A stretch of 7,309 nucleotides of DNA from Planctomycetaceae bacterium (GCA_023258825.1 JALQWE010000175.1:1-7309), one strand, 5' to 3'; counted from the stretch's first letter, positions 1 through 6,671 are shown. A program made the numbers and translations. Notes: generated by a model not told the origin, from the letters alone.

Positions 1-85
1 CACACCTGATCGGAACACAACGTCTCTGCTCAGGCATAAGCCACTCAGATGCGCCTGCTCCCACCATTCTGAACACTATCCGACG
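1..85. other. Region downstream of ccsBA
   Basis: No gene is recognisable in these 85 bases. In the direction of ccsBA transcription the only fold I see is a weak 5-bp CAGGC/GCCTG pairing (31-35 with 53-57) with a long loop and no T-run, so I do not call a terminator. Confidence 0.5.
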
Positions 86-3000
86 TCACCCGGTAACGAC
101 CGCCGACTGTCGGGCCACAGAACGCCGCACCACCAGAAAGAAGACCATCACTCCCAGCTGCAGAAAGATGAAGGCCGCCAGAGCCAGCAAACGCCCCTCG
201 GTAAACCCATAACTGTGCAGCCCCGCTCGCAATTCATTGACACCGAACCACGACCATGCCGTGACGATGTTTCCGAACATGGACAGCACACTGGTTCCAT
301 AATCACCGACCTGCTTGTCCCATCGAGCATGCAGAATCAGGGCATTCCACAGCACAATCAGCATGGCTCCGTTTTCCTTCGGATCCCAGCCCCAGAATCG
401 GCCCCAGGAATCGTCCGCCCACAAACCTCCCAGAACCGTCCCGACAAGGCTGAAGAACAATGCGAAGCAGAGCACTCCATAAACCATCCGCCCCACCTGA
501 CTCTTCAGCACACCACGAGCAGCGGCCTTCTCAGACGAACCCGACAATCGCTCTGCCAGTGCCACCCCGCAGTAACCAACCCCGAGGAAACCGGCCAGAA
601 ACGTCGCCGCATAGCCCAGAGTAATGCAGACCACGTGCGTCGCCAGCCAGAAGGCCGTGTCAAGCACCGCCTGCATCACCCCCAGCGTATCGCCTTCATC
701 CAGCGCCAGGTAGTGAGCAATCATCAGCGCCGCAGCACCCGTCGATGCCCCCACCAGACTGCCAATGCCATTCTTCAGGAACAGCTCCACCACGTACGCT
801 GCAATCACGACCGCCCATCCAATGAAAATGGCGGACGAGTACAGATTGGTCACCGGTGGACGTCCCGAAATTTCCATCCGCAGCCACAACGCGGCGGAGT
901 GCACAATGAAGGACAACACCAGCAGGAACAGGGCCGTACGACGAACCGCTCCCCCCAGTGGAAACAACCAGCTCAGAAACACCAGCACAATAATCGGCAG
1001 ATACAAACGAATCGCCTTCTGGAATGGCTCAAAGTAATTGAACCACGCCTCCAGACGCACACCGGACACGTCCACGTGCGGCAGCGCGGCAGAATTCAGG
1101 AACTCTCGGTACGCAGTCAGGCTGGCGTTGAACTTCTCCACATCCGACTGCTTCCACGCCTCCAGAACATCCGTTACGCAATTCACCGACTTCGTGAACT
1201 TCTCACTGGCCTCGCCACCATTCAGCAACGGTCCCACACTCTGCTCCAGATCACCCCAGACCAGACGCGCAATCTCCTCGTTGACCACAGCATAAATTCT
1301 GTCGGTACTCTCGGTCCCGATCGCCTGAATCTTCTGACGGATCTGAGCCACCCGTTTGTCCTCAGGTGAATTCTCCGTCAGCTCAGAAATGACCGCAAAC
1401 AAATCCATCGCAATCCGGTCTGCCGCAATTTCCGCAGCCTGCTCCTTCGTAACACCCGCCGCAATCGCCTCGGATGTCTTACCCGGACCCGCATCCGCCA
1501 CCAGCTTCAGAATCCGGTTCAGATAGGGATCCTCCACTCGCAGCAACGCATTGGCGGCCTTTTGGGAAACATCCAGAGGTGCTGCTCCGGGAGCTTCCGA
1601 CGGATCCGGAGTATTCTTCAGAATCTCACACGTGCCGATCACCGAATTGCGAACCAGTTCCAGCGGTCGATCCTCACGAATGTAGGCGGCAAACTGCTCA
1701 GCCGTCGTGATGTTTCGCGCCACCAGCTCCCGGTTCACGTCCCGCAGGGCACTGGCCACCACAAAAGTCTCCCATGACTTCTGCTCATTCTCCGTGCCCG
1801 TCGGCACAGCCATAGCCACCTTTGTCTCACCCAGACGCTGCAGAATCCGCCACGCAGTGATCGATCCATCCAGCAGATTGTCCGACGTCTGCGGCTGAAA
1901 CACCTGAGCAATCTGACTGATCCGCCCCACAGCCTCAAACAACGTCCCGACCCGCCGCTCCAGAGTCGACAGATCAAATTCCTGCTTCAGCCGACGCTTC
2001 TCATTCCCCTTCTGCCAGATTCCCTCCAGATCCTGAAGGTGCTTCTGGATCTCTTCCAGTGAATAGGTCATCCCGCCACGCTTCTCCAGCGAGAGATTCG
2101 AAAGCACCTGGTCGTCATCAATACGAATCACTCGGTGTCGTGCTGCGACCTCCGGTCGTGTCATGACATCCAGCAACCAGTGCACGGCTGGAGCTTTACG
2201 CACCATCAGTGGCCGCAATCGTTCCTCAACCGCAGCCGACTCTGCCTTCGTCAGCTCCGTCACTTTCTCGATCCACGCCGGGTAGTTCCCCTGAAACTCT
2301 TTCAAAGATCCAGTGTCAGCCTCCGGCCAGCCTTTCGCTACACTAGCCAGAATCGCCTCACTGACCTTTGGCGAACTCAGCTGCCACGGCTCCAGTTCCG
2401 CTTCAAACGTCGACTTATGAGAACTCATCAGCAGCAGTGTTCGCGCGAGCGAATCAAGCGGCTGAGCCCGGCCGTTCCAGGCGATCGGCAACTGTGCCGC
2501 TTCGTACAGATTCATCGCCTCGGTGGATGGCTTCGGCGTCTGCATGCCCCGCACAATCCACAACACACACACACCCGTCAGTACGATCGGCAGCCACGTG
2601 CGCAGCACTGATGGTGACTCAACCGGTAACTGTGGCTGAACTGTCCTTGCAGGAGCAAAACCGGATCGCGGCACCGCTGGGGCAAACGACTCAACAGCTT
2701 CGACGGGACGCACCCGTGAACTGCGGTCCAGAAAACGCAACAGCGTGTGACCGAACTGAGCGAACATGCCGAACGCCACAATCATGCACGCGATATACGG
2801 CAGCATCCAACCCGAGTTTCTGACCACGGACAACGTCGAAGCCTCTTTACCATCCGGCATGGCCACATAATTCGACTGATAAAACGTCTCCCCCTTGTAA
2901 CGCAGGGGGTTGTTCATCCACAACGTGAATCGCTGCTTCGCATCACCATCAGTGATCTCGATCTCTGAACGAAAATCCCGCGGCGTTGCAGAACCCACAT

Positions 3001-4441
3001 AAGTCGTACGACTCACGTCCAGCAGCGTCACCGAGTAGGGCTTGTAATTGCGCTGGAAACGCAGATAAAAGTAATAGTCTTTCCCGTCAACCGTCGCCTT
3101 CTCGGCCAGTGATGACTGCAGTTCGCTGACGTTCTGCGACACCAGCATTGACTTCAGGACCTCCCCGGAACTCCGGCTGATCAGGTCAATCAGCACTGTA
3201 CTCTGATCAATCGCGTCATCCATCCCCGTCACCGGATCTCGTAACTCCACACCGGCGAACGATCCCAGTCCATCCGCAGTGCGAGTGTCATCCTCCGGGG
3301 TCAGCGATCGCAATTCGCTGTTTCTGAAAAACCGACGCACAGCAATGTCGAAGGGCAGGGCACTCAACGTGATCCGCTGCGAATCCGAAAACTTTCCGCC
3401 GGGCTTCTGCTGCTCAGGCTCCTGCGGAACACTGCCTTCCAGCAACGATTCCGGGACCACCACAACATCGTCCTGACCGTCTGTTCGCTGCGACAGAATC
3501 GCCAATTCACGCTCGCGAATGTCACGCGCGTAATTCAACGTCTCACCTTCCGTCAGGGAAAGATTGGTCTCTTTCGCAATCAAGCCCACCTGCAGTTCAC
3601 TGATCATCAGCAGGGCAACACCAAAGTGCAGCAGGGCAATGCCACCACGCTTCTCAAACAGCATGTTGGAACCAAGCAACAGCACCAGTGAGACCGCGGA
3701 ACCCTTCAGCAACTGCCACAGAATTCGCATGGCCGACAGATTCAGTCGCGCGGACTCGCCACCAATCACGTAGTAGAGAAACACGGCCAGTAACGACAGA
3801 CCCAGCGAGATCAACACACCGCGACTTAACCGGGACGCCGCCCGGCCCATCACACCCATCGCAACCGTGGCCCCTCCGGATAACGCCAGCACGGCCAGCA
3901 TCAGGATCCAGATTTGATTCGCGGACAACACCGTGTTCCCGGATTCAACGCCCGTCTGCTGATTTCCCGTGATGACCACCGCAGCCAGCATCAGAAATCC
4001 CAGCACGATCAAACCCACACCCGCCTGCAACCGCCGCCCACGAGCGACAATGCGAAACTTCAGCGCGTGAGCCGCCAGCAGGTTGAACAGCATCAGCCAG
4101 CCGATTGTCCATCCACCCGGAAATGGCAGGTAGCGAAAGGCCCCAAGACTCTCTGCAAACTGGTCTCCCCACGTCCCGAACATCGACGGAGGAAACAGAT
4201 CCTGAACGTCCACCCGCGCGACGTAGCAGCGGAAGTAATCCGCCATCACCTGCCAGACGTCGCGGCGCGCCTGAGCCAGACTGCCGATGAACACAATGAT
4301 CATCGCCAGCAGAAACAACACGCATGTCAGCTTGAGTGAAGCCAGCATGTGCAACGCACGAACCAGCGGTCGAGAATCCTCTCGTCCCGTCACGCGGGCA
4401 CCAATCCCGCCAAAGCCACCCGGAGCTGCTGTCGCTGACAT
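86..4441 (-). CDS. ccsBA: Fused System II cytochrome c synthase CcsBA (ResB-CcsA/ResC)
   Basis: This membrane protein should carry haem across the cytoplasmic membrane and attach it to CXXCH motifs of apocytochromes c on the outer face. The N-terminal ResB/CcsB half has hydrophobic segments near residues 31-53, 107-123, 138-158, 173-195, 207-228, 241-259 and 267-288. A soluble domain containing the ResB-type motif NNPLRYKGETFYQ (510-522) follows, then a helix at about 545-562. Another helix (615-633) leads into a soluble linker of about 500 residues. The CcsA half starts near 1147. It has ISGRPPVTNLY (1191-1201) and the tryptophan-rich haem motif WGRFWGWDPKE (1346-1356). Candidate haem-ligand histidines are H125 and H1371 (membrane) and H1269 and H1409 (outer face). 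Counting helices from a cytoplasmic N-terminus places both soluble domains, the tryptophan motif, H1269 and H1409 outside, as the family requires. The ATG at 4441 has a weak purine-rich GGGAGAGAG upstream; the stop is TGA. It is much longer than simple CcsBA fusions, and the length appears intact, without frameshift. Confidence 0.93.
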   Translation of the reverse strand: MSATAAPGGFGGIGARVTGREDSRPLVRALHMLASLKLTCVLFLLAMIIVFIGSLAQARRDVWQVMADYFRCYVARVDVQDLFPPSMFGTWGDQFAESLGAFRYLPFPGGWTIGWLMLFNLLAAHALKFRIVARGRRLQAGVGLIVLGFLMLAAVVITGNQQTGVESGNTVLSANQIWILMLAVLALSGGATVAMGVMGRAASRLSRGVLISLGLSLLAVFLYYVIGGESARLNLSAMRILWQLLKGSAVSLVLLLGSNMLFEKRGGIALLHFGVALLMISELQVGLIAKETNLSLTEGETLNYARDIRERELAILSQRTDGQDDVVVVPESLLEGSVPQEPEQQKPGGKFSDSQRITLSALPFDIAVRRFFRNSELRSLTPEDDTRTADGLGSFAGVELRDPVTGMDDAIDQSTVLIDLISRSSGEVLKSMLVSQNVSELQSSLAEKATVDGKDYYFYLRFQRNYKPYSVTLLDVSRTTYVGSATPRDFRSEIEITDGDAKQRFTLWMNNPLRYKGETFYQSNYVAMPDGKEASTLSVVRNSGWMLPYIACMIVAFGMFAQFGHTLLRFLDRSSRVRPVEAVESFAPAVPRSGFAPARTVQPQLPVESPSVLRTWLPIVLTGVCVLWIVRGMQTPKPSTEAMNLYEAAQLPIAWNGRAQPLDSLARTLLLMSSHKSTFEAELEPWQLSSPKVSEAILASVAKGWPEADTGSLKEFQGNYPAWIEKVTELTKAESAAVEERLRPLMVRKAPAVHWLLDVMTRPEVAARHRVIRIDDDQVLSNLSLEKRGGMTYSLEEIQKHLQDLEGIWQKGNEKRRLKQEFDLSTLERRVGTLFEAVGRISQIAQVFQPQTSDNLLDGSITAWRILQRLGETKVAMAVPTGTENEQKSWETFVVASALRDVNRELVARNITTAEQFAAYIREDRPLELVRNSVIGTCEILKNTPDPSEAPGAAPLDVSQKAANALLRVEDPYLNRILKLVADAGPGKTSEAIAAGVTKEQAAEIAADRIAMDLFAVISELTENSPEDKRVAQIRQKIQAIGTESTDRIYAVVNEEIARLVWGDLEQSVGPLLNGGEASEKFTKSVNCVTDVLEAWKQSDVEKFNASLTAYREFLNSAALPHVDVSGVRLEAWFNYFEPFQKAIRLYLPIIVLVFLSWLFPLGGAVRRTALFLLVLSFIVHSAALWLRMEISGRPPVTNLYSSAIFIGWAVVIAAYVVELFLKNGIGSLVGASTGAAALMIAHYLALDEGDTLGVMQAVLDTAFWLATHVVCITLGYAATFLAGFLGVGYCGVALAERLSGSSEKAAARGVLKSQVGRMVYGVLCFALFFSLVGTVLGGLWADDSWGRFWGWDPKENGAMLIVLWNALILHARWDKQVGDYGTSVLSMFGNIVTAWSWFGVNELRAGLHSYGFTEGRLLALAAFIFLQLGVMVFFLVVRRSVARQSAVVTG

Positions 4442-4527
4442 CGCACTCTCTCCCGTTTTCTATCCGCTCAACGGCAACCGCCTGCAGTCCGGAACAAACG
4501 TCCCTTTCCCGCAAACAACGGCCAAGC

Positions 4528-4549
4528 CAATTTCTGTCACCCGAAATTG
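4528..4549. repeat. Inverted repeat CAATTTC-N8-GAAATTG
   Basis: Two perfect 7-bp arms are separated by 8 bases, about 90 bases before the ccsBA start codon. The symmetry is what a small dimeric regulator would bind, and it could also fold as a weak hairpin in the mRNA leader. No known operator is recognised. Confidence 0.4.
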
Positions 4550-4578
4550 AACGCCTGATTCCGCCGACCACCGCACTT

Positions 4579-4600
4579 CGCCCCTGAAACAGGGACAGCG
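4579..4600. repeat. Small hairpin CCCTG-AAA-CAGGG
   Basis: A perfect 5-bp stem closes a 3-base loop at 4582-4594. CGC at 4579-4581 can pair with GCG at 4598-4600 across a 3-base bulge. It lies about 90 bases after the lipoprotein stop in the direction of transcription. It has no T-run, so it is not a standard intrinsic terminator; it could be a weak processing or pause site. Confidence 0.35.
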
Positions 4601-4681
4601 ACAGCAGCCTGCAACAACCATCTCTCAACCCGTCGGATTTCCCCCGACTGGCTACAACCTGTACCCGTTAACCTGATCCCG

Positions 4682-5227
4682 TCAAATCGCCCGCCACGAT
4701 TCACAAAACCCGCGAAACGCCGCTTTGACCGCAGCGACCTCCGAGTTTTCACCACGCAGCTTCACCACCCACAGCTTCTCTTTGTACGGAACAATCATCC
4801 CCAGAATGGTCTCGGATGCACCCGCCAGCTCAATCCACTGACCACTGGCCCCCTTGAGCTCCAGCGGTTCCACCAGCTTCATCACCTCAGCAGGATCCTC
4901 CACCTTGATGCCAATCTGACCGCCCCAACGAACAAACTGTGGGGCCAGCCCCGCCGCACTCGGCAAGTCACTGATCGTAATTCGCGTCCGCTTCGACGTG
5001 CCCGCCGTCCACGCAAACTTACTGAACTGATCGTTCTCCGCTGTTCGCCACGTTCCCGGCACGTCCCAGGAAAACGGCGACTCCTGAAACCGGTCCCGGA
5101 TCAGATCCGAAGTCAGGATGCGCGGATCCTCTCGCTTCACCGTGTACTGAACCACTTCCGACGACTGCTGACTGCAGCCCAGACTCAAACAGATCACTAT
5201 CAAAGCCGCGCGTCGATGGGAAAACAT
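4682..5227 (-). CDS. Putative exported lipoprotein of unknown function
   Basis: The 181-residue product begins with a short lipoprotein-like signal: MFSHRR, then a hydrophobic stretch ending LSLGC with the candidate lipidated cysteine at residue 18. The box is not fully canonical, because position -3 is Ser and -2 is Leu. The mature part contains FSWDVPGTWR (about 53-62), RITISDLP (about 83-90) and a C-terminal stretch ending AVKAAFRGFCESWR. This pattern of beta strands, a late hydrophobic strand (LWVVKLRG) and a final helix reminds me of small PsbP/DcrB-like folds, but that is a guess and I do not recognise a named family. It sits upstream of ccsBA on the same strand, 240 bases away, so a role beside cytochrome maturation is possible. 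The ATG at 5227 is the only start that keeps the whole signal peptide; no Shine-Dalgarno sequence is visible upstream. Confidence 0.72.
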   Translation of the reverse strand: MFSHRRAALIVICLSLGCSQQSSEVVQYTVKREDPRILTSDLIRDRFQESPFSWDVPGTWRTAENDQFSKFAWTAGTSKRTRITISDLPSAAGLAPQFVRWGGQIGIKVEDPAEVMKLVEPLELKGASGQWIELAGASETILGMIVPYKEKLWVVKLRGENSEVAAVKAAFRGFCESWRAI

Positions 5228-5475
5228 GCCGGTGGGATTCGTATGGAAAAGTGTGGAGGTGGGACGATTCGGAAGACAACAGCACCAGCAGAGGCCGGAA
5301 GACTCTCACGGCACTCGCCTCAAACACCGCGATAAACTCGCGGACTCAACAACCAATCAACAGATTCTACCCCGCATTTATACCCTGCAGCACCCCTCAG
5401 TAGGCTCCACATGCTCAGAAATGTCCAACATGCGGACGAGTAATCCGGCACAGTCTCAAATGCAGAAAAAAATTC

Positions 5476-5503
5476 CTGATTGGCACAAAAAATGCTTAAT
5501 CAG
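5476..5503 (+). promoter_or_regulatory. Sigma-54-like -24/-12 element inside an inverted repeat
   Basis: TTGGCAC at 5480-5486 matches the -24 box of sigma-54 promoters. After five A residues, ATGCT at 5492-5496 resembles the -12 box TTGCA. The key GG and GC pairs are separated by exactly 10 bases, the spacing this sigma factor requires. The element is flanked by CTGATT (5476-5481) and AATCAG (5498-5503), which are perfect inverted repeats, and inner GGCA/TGCT can also pair. It could therefore be a promoter, an operator or an RNA hairpin. If it is a promoter, transcription would start near 5507 and give the cyclophilin mRNA a leader of about 285 bases. Confidence 0.4.
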
Positions 5504-5504
5504 C

Positions 5505-5529
5505 AGGCGGCGGTTTGGTAAGCCCGCCT
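5505..5529. repeat. Inverted repeat AGGCGG-N13-CCGCCT
   Basis: Perfect 6-bp GC-rich arms flank 13 bases, immediately after the sigma-54-like element. If transcription starts near 5507, the repeat covers the extreme 5' end of the transcript. There is no T-run, so it is not a standard terminator. Confidence 0.35.
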
Positions 5530-5663
5530 CCGGCCAACCATCCAGGCCACTCCTTATCGCCGCACTCTTCCCGCCCCCGTGCTGTCAGTGGCACGCGACG
5601 GCCTCTTCAGATATGAATTCCCCGAAGGATCATTGCAGACGCAACCCGGAAACCTGCCGGTAC

Positions 5664-5678
5664 GGCGTTTACAACGCC
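5664..5678. repeat. Tight hairpin GGCGTT-TAC-AACGCC
   Basis: A perfect 6-bp stem with a 3-base loop lies about 115 bases before the cyclophilin start. It has no T-run. A second tight hairpin, ACTGG-CCG-CCAGT, follows at 5706-5718, so this part of the leader is likely folded in RNA. Confidence 0.4.
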
Positions 5679-5705
5679 CACTCGCAAGCCCCCGGATGTC
5701 CCCGG

Positions 5706-5718
5706 ACTGGCCGCCAGT
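5706..5718. repeat. Tight hairpin ACTGG-CCG-CCAGT
   Basis: A perfect 5-bp stem closes a 3-base loop. The left arm overlaps an alternative pairing GTCC-CC-GGAC at 5698-5707, so the two folds exclude each other. Such mutually exclusive hairpins can be regulatory, though short GC-rich ones also arise by chance. Confidence 0.3.
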
Positions 5719-5781
5719 GTTACCCGCTCGTCACCGCTCGCTCTGCAATGCCGAAACCAGGGTCTGATTTTGCGAATCTAT

Positions 5782-5785
5782 GGAG
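5782..5785 (+). promoter_or_regulatory. Ribosome binding site deciding the cyclophilin start
   Basis: GGAG lies six bases before the ATG at 5792, a good Shine-Dalgarno position. It overlaps the earlier in-frame ATG at 5780, which has no such site upstream. This favours 5792 as the true start. Confidence 0.7.
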
Positions 5786-5791
5786 TGTCGA

Positions 5792-6394
5792 ATGAAAATC
5801 TGGAGTCTCGCTGTCGTGTTGCTGCTGTCCAGCAGCATTGTGTCCGCCCAGGAAACCACCAAAGCCGCTGCCGCGCCCGAACAGTTTCGCGTGCGATTTG
5901 AAACGTCCTGCGGCGATTTTGTCGTTGAAGTCCAGCGCAAATGGGCCCCCAAAGGCGCCGATCGCTTTCATGAACTGGTGCAGGCTGGTTTCTATGACGA
6001 ATGTCGTTTCTTCCGAGTCGTCCCGGGGTTCGTGGTGCAGTGGGGCATGAATGGTGACCCGGCCACGTACGCGAAGTGGAAGGACAAGGAAATCGCCGAT
6101 GACCCAGTCACTCAGAGCAACAAAAAAGGCATGCTGACCTTTGCTTCCCGTGGGCCCGATACACGCACCTGCCAGTTGTTCATCAACCTCGCCGACAATG
6201 CTCGCCTCGACGACCTCGGCTTCGCACCCTTCGCAAAGGTCATCGAAGGTATGCCCGTGGTGGAAAAAATCACGTCGCAGTACGGCGAACGTCCTCAGCA
6301 GGGCCTGATTCAGGAACAGGGCAACGACTACCTGAAAAAGTCGTTTCCCAAAATGGACTACATCAAAAAGGCCACCATCGTCCCGGCCGAATGA
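5792..6394 (+). CDS. Secreted cyclophilin-type peptidyl-prolyl cis-trans isomerase
   Basis: The enzyme should catalyse cis-trans isomerisation of Xaa-Pro bonds and assist protein folding outside the cytoplasm. From the ATG at 5792 the product has 200 residues. A Sec signal peptide (MKIWSLAVV to about VSA-Q, cleavage near residue 19) precedes a cyclophilin domain at about 31-162. The active-site segment FFRVVPGFVVQ (73-83) keeps the catalytic Arg (R75), Phe (F80) and Gln (Q83); the second block has GMLTFASRGPDT and QLFINL (Q128, F130). The residues matching Trp121 and His126 of human cyclophilin A are not conserved, which is common in bacterial members. The C-terminal tail (about 180-197, YLKKSFPKMDYIKKATIV) fits a group of bacterial secreted cyclophilins I recall from planctomycetes. 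An upstream in-frame ATG at 5780 would add MECR and spoil the signal peptide's usual start. The gene is preceded by a long hairpin-rich leader and followed by a strong stem-loop. Confidence 0.93.
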   Translation: MKIWSLAVVLLLSSSIVSAQETTKAAAAPEQFRVRFETSCGDFVVEVQRKWAPKGADRFHELVQAGFYDECRFFRVVPGFVVQWGMNGDPATYAKWKDKEIADDPVTQSNKKGMLTFASRGPDTRTCQLFINLADNARLDDLGFAPFAKVIEGMPVVEKITSQYGERPQQGLIQEQGNDYLKKSFPKMDYIKKATIVPAE

Positions 6395-6417
6395 GTCCTC
6401 CGTCGCGGCCTGAATGC

Positions 6418-6442
6418 TCCACAGGCTCAACAGGCCTGTGGA
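6418..6442 (+). terminator. Stem-loop after the cyclophilin gene, possible terminator
   Basis: Perfect 9-bp arms TCCACAGGC and GCCTGTGGA surround a 7-base loop, starting 24 bases after the cyclophilin stop codon. Position and stem strength suit transcript termination or 3'-end protection. The missing T-run argues against a classical intrinsic terminator. The arm word CAGGCCTGT (6431-6439) occurs again at 6450-6458. Confidence 0.5.
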
Positions 6443-6607
6443 CTTCCCGCAGGCCTGTCTGCCACTCAGCACTGCCCTGAAATGGCGAGACAGTGTTAGT
6501 CCCTCGAATAGTCGCGTTTCGCTCCGACGATACGAACGCCCTCGACTTTACCTCGCGAATTCAACAAGCAAACACGTCTGCGAAATCAGGCAAAAAACGA
6601 CGCTGCT

Positions 6608-6620
6608 TCGCATAATGCGA
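6608..6620. promoter_or_regulatory. Palindrome TCGCAT-A-ATGCGA, candidate operator
   Basis: Perfect 6-bp arms surround a single central base, 58 bases before the methyltransferase start. The centre includes CATAAT (6611-6616), one base from the consensus -10 box, but I see no good -35 box at normal spacing. A regulator binding here would overlap a promoter, if one is present. Confidence 0.4.
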
Positions 6621-6666
6621 TCGTTTCGCCACCCACCACTGCTCTCGACACCCATCTCTTCTGTTT

Positions 6667-6671
6667 GAAGG
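6667..6671 (+). promoter_or_regulatory. Ribosome binding site of the methyltransferase gene
   Basis: GAAGG lies seven bases before the ATG at 6679. This supports that start and therefore supports the signal peptide being part of the protein. Confidence 0.6.

Larger units (their letters stand above)
4442..4681 (-). other. Intergenic leader between lipoprotein gene and ccsBA
   Basis: This 240-base gap separates two minus-strand genes. It is long for tightly coupled translation, so ccsBA may have its own promoter, although I see no convincing -35/-10 pair. It contains two small inverted repeats, listed separately. An open frame running from 4755 to 4537 overlaps the end of the lipoprotein gene and looks like chance. 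The last bases before ccsBA carry a purine-rich stretch at 4446-4454 that may act as a weak ribosome binding site. Confidence 0.6.
5228..5779. other. Divergent intergenic region with promoter-like and hairpin elements
   Basis: This 552-base gap separates the minus-strand lipoprotein gene from the plus-strand cyclophilin gene and should hold promoters for both. The right half contains a sigma-54-like element and at least four short inverted repeats (5476-5503, 5505-5529, 5664-5678, 5706-5718). An open frame on the plus strand spans most of the gap, but its translation is rich in Arg, Pro, Ser and Gln, shows no domain and has no ribosome binding site, so I treat the region as non-coding. For the minus-strand gene I found only weak A/T-rich -10 candidates in the 5350-5390 area. 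Confidence 0.6.

Noticed and set aside
31..57. Possible terminator after ccsBA
   Set aside because: Only a 5-bp pairing with a 17-base loop and no T-run; too weak to call.
215..1369. Open frame of 384 codons on the plus strand
   Set aside because: It lies wholly antisense to the CcsA half and linker of ccsBA. Its translation is dominated by Arg, Gln, His, Pro and Asn with no domain, as expected for a shadow of a GC-rich gene.
3945..4628. 227-codon minus-strand frame overlapping the start of ccsBA
   Set aside because: It reads the same DNA as the clearly coding N-terminal ResB region in another frame and has no family-like motifs.
5411..5430. Second sigma-54-like match, on the minus strand upstream of the lipoprotein gene
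   Set aside because: TTGGACATTTCTGAGCAT has GG-N10-GC spacing, but both boxes otherwise match poorly (GGAC instead of GGCAC, GAGC instead of TTGC).
5226..5795. 189-codon plus-strand frame filling the divergent intergenic region
   Set aside because: No ribosome binding site or domain; the composition is basic and Pro/Ser rich, and it would overlap the cyclophilin start in another frame. The region reads better as regulatory DNA.
5720..6472. 250-codon minus-strand frame across the cyclophilin gene
   Set aside because: It is antisense to a gene with clear cyclophilin motifs. The apparent Gly/Phe/His richness comes from the complementary codons.
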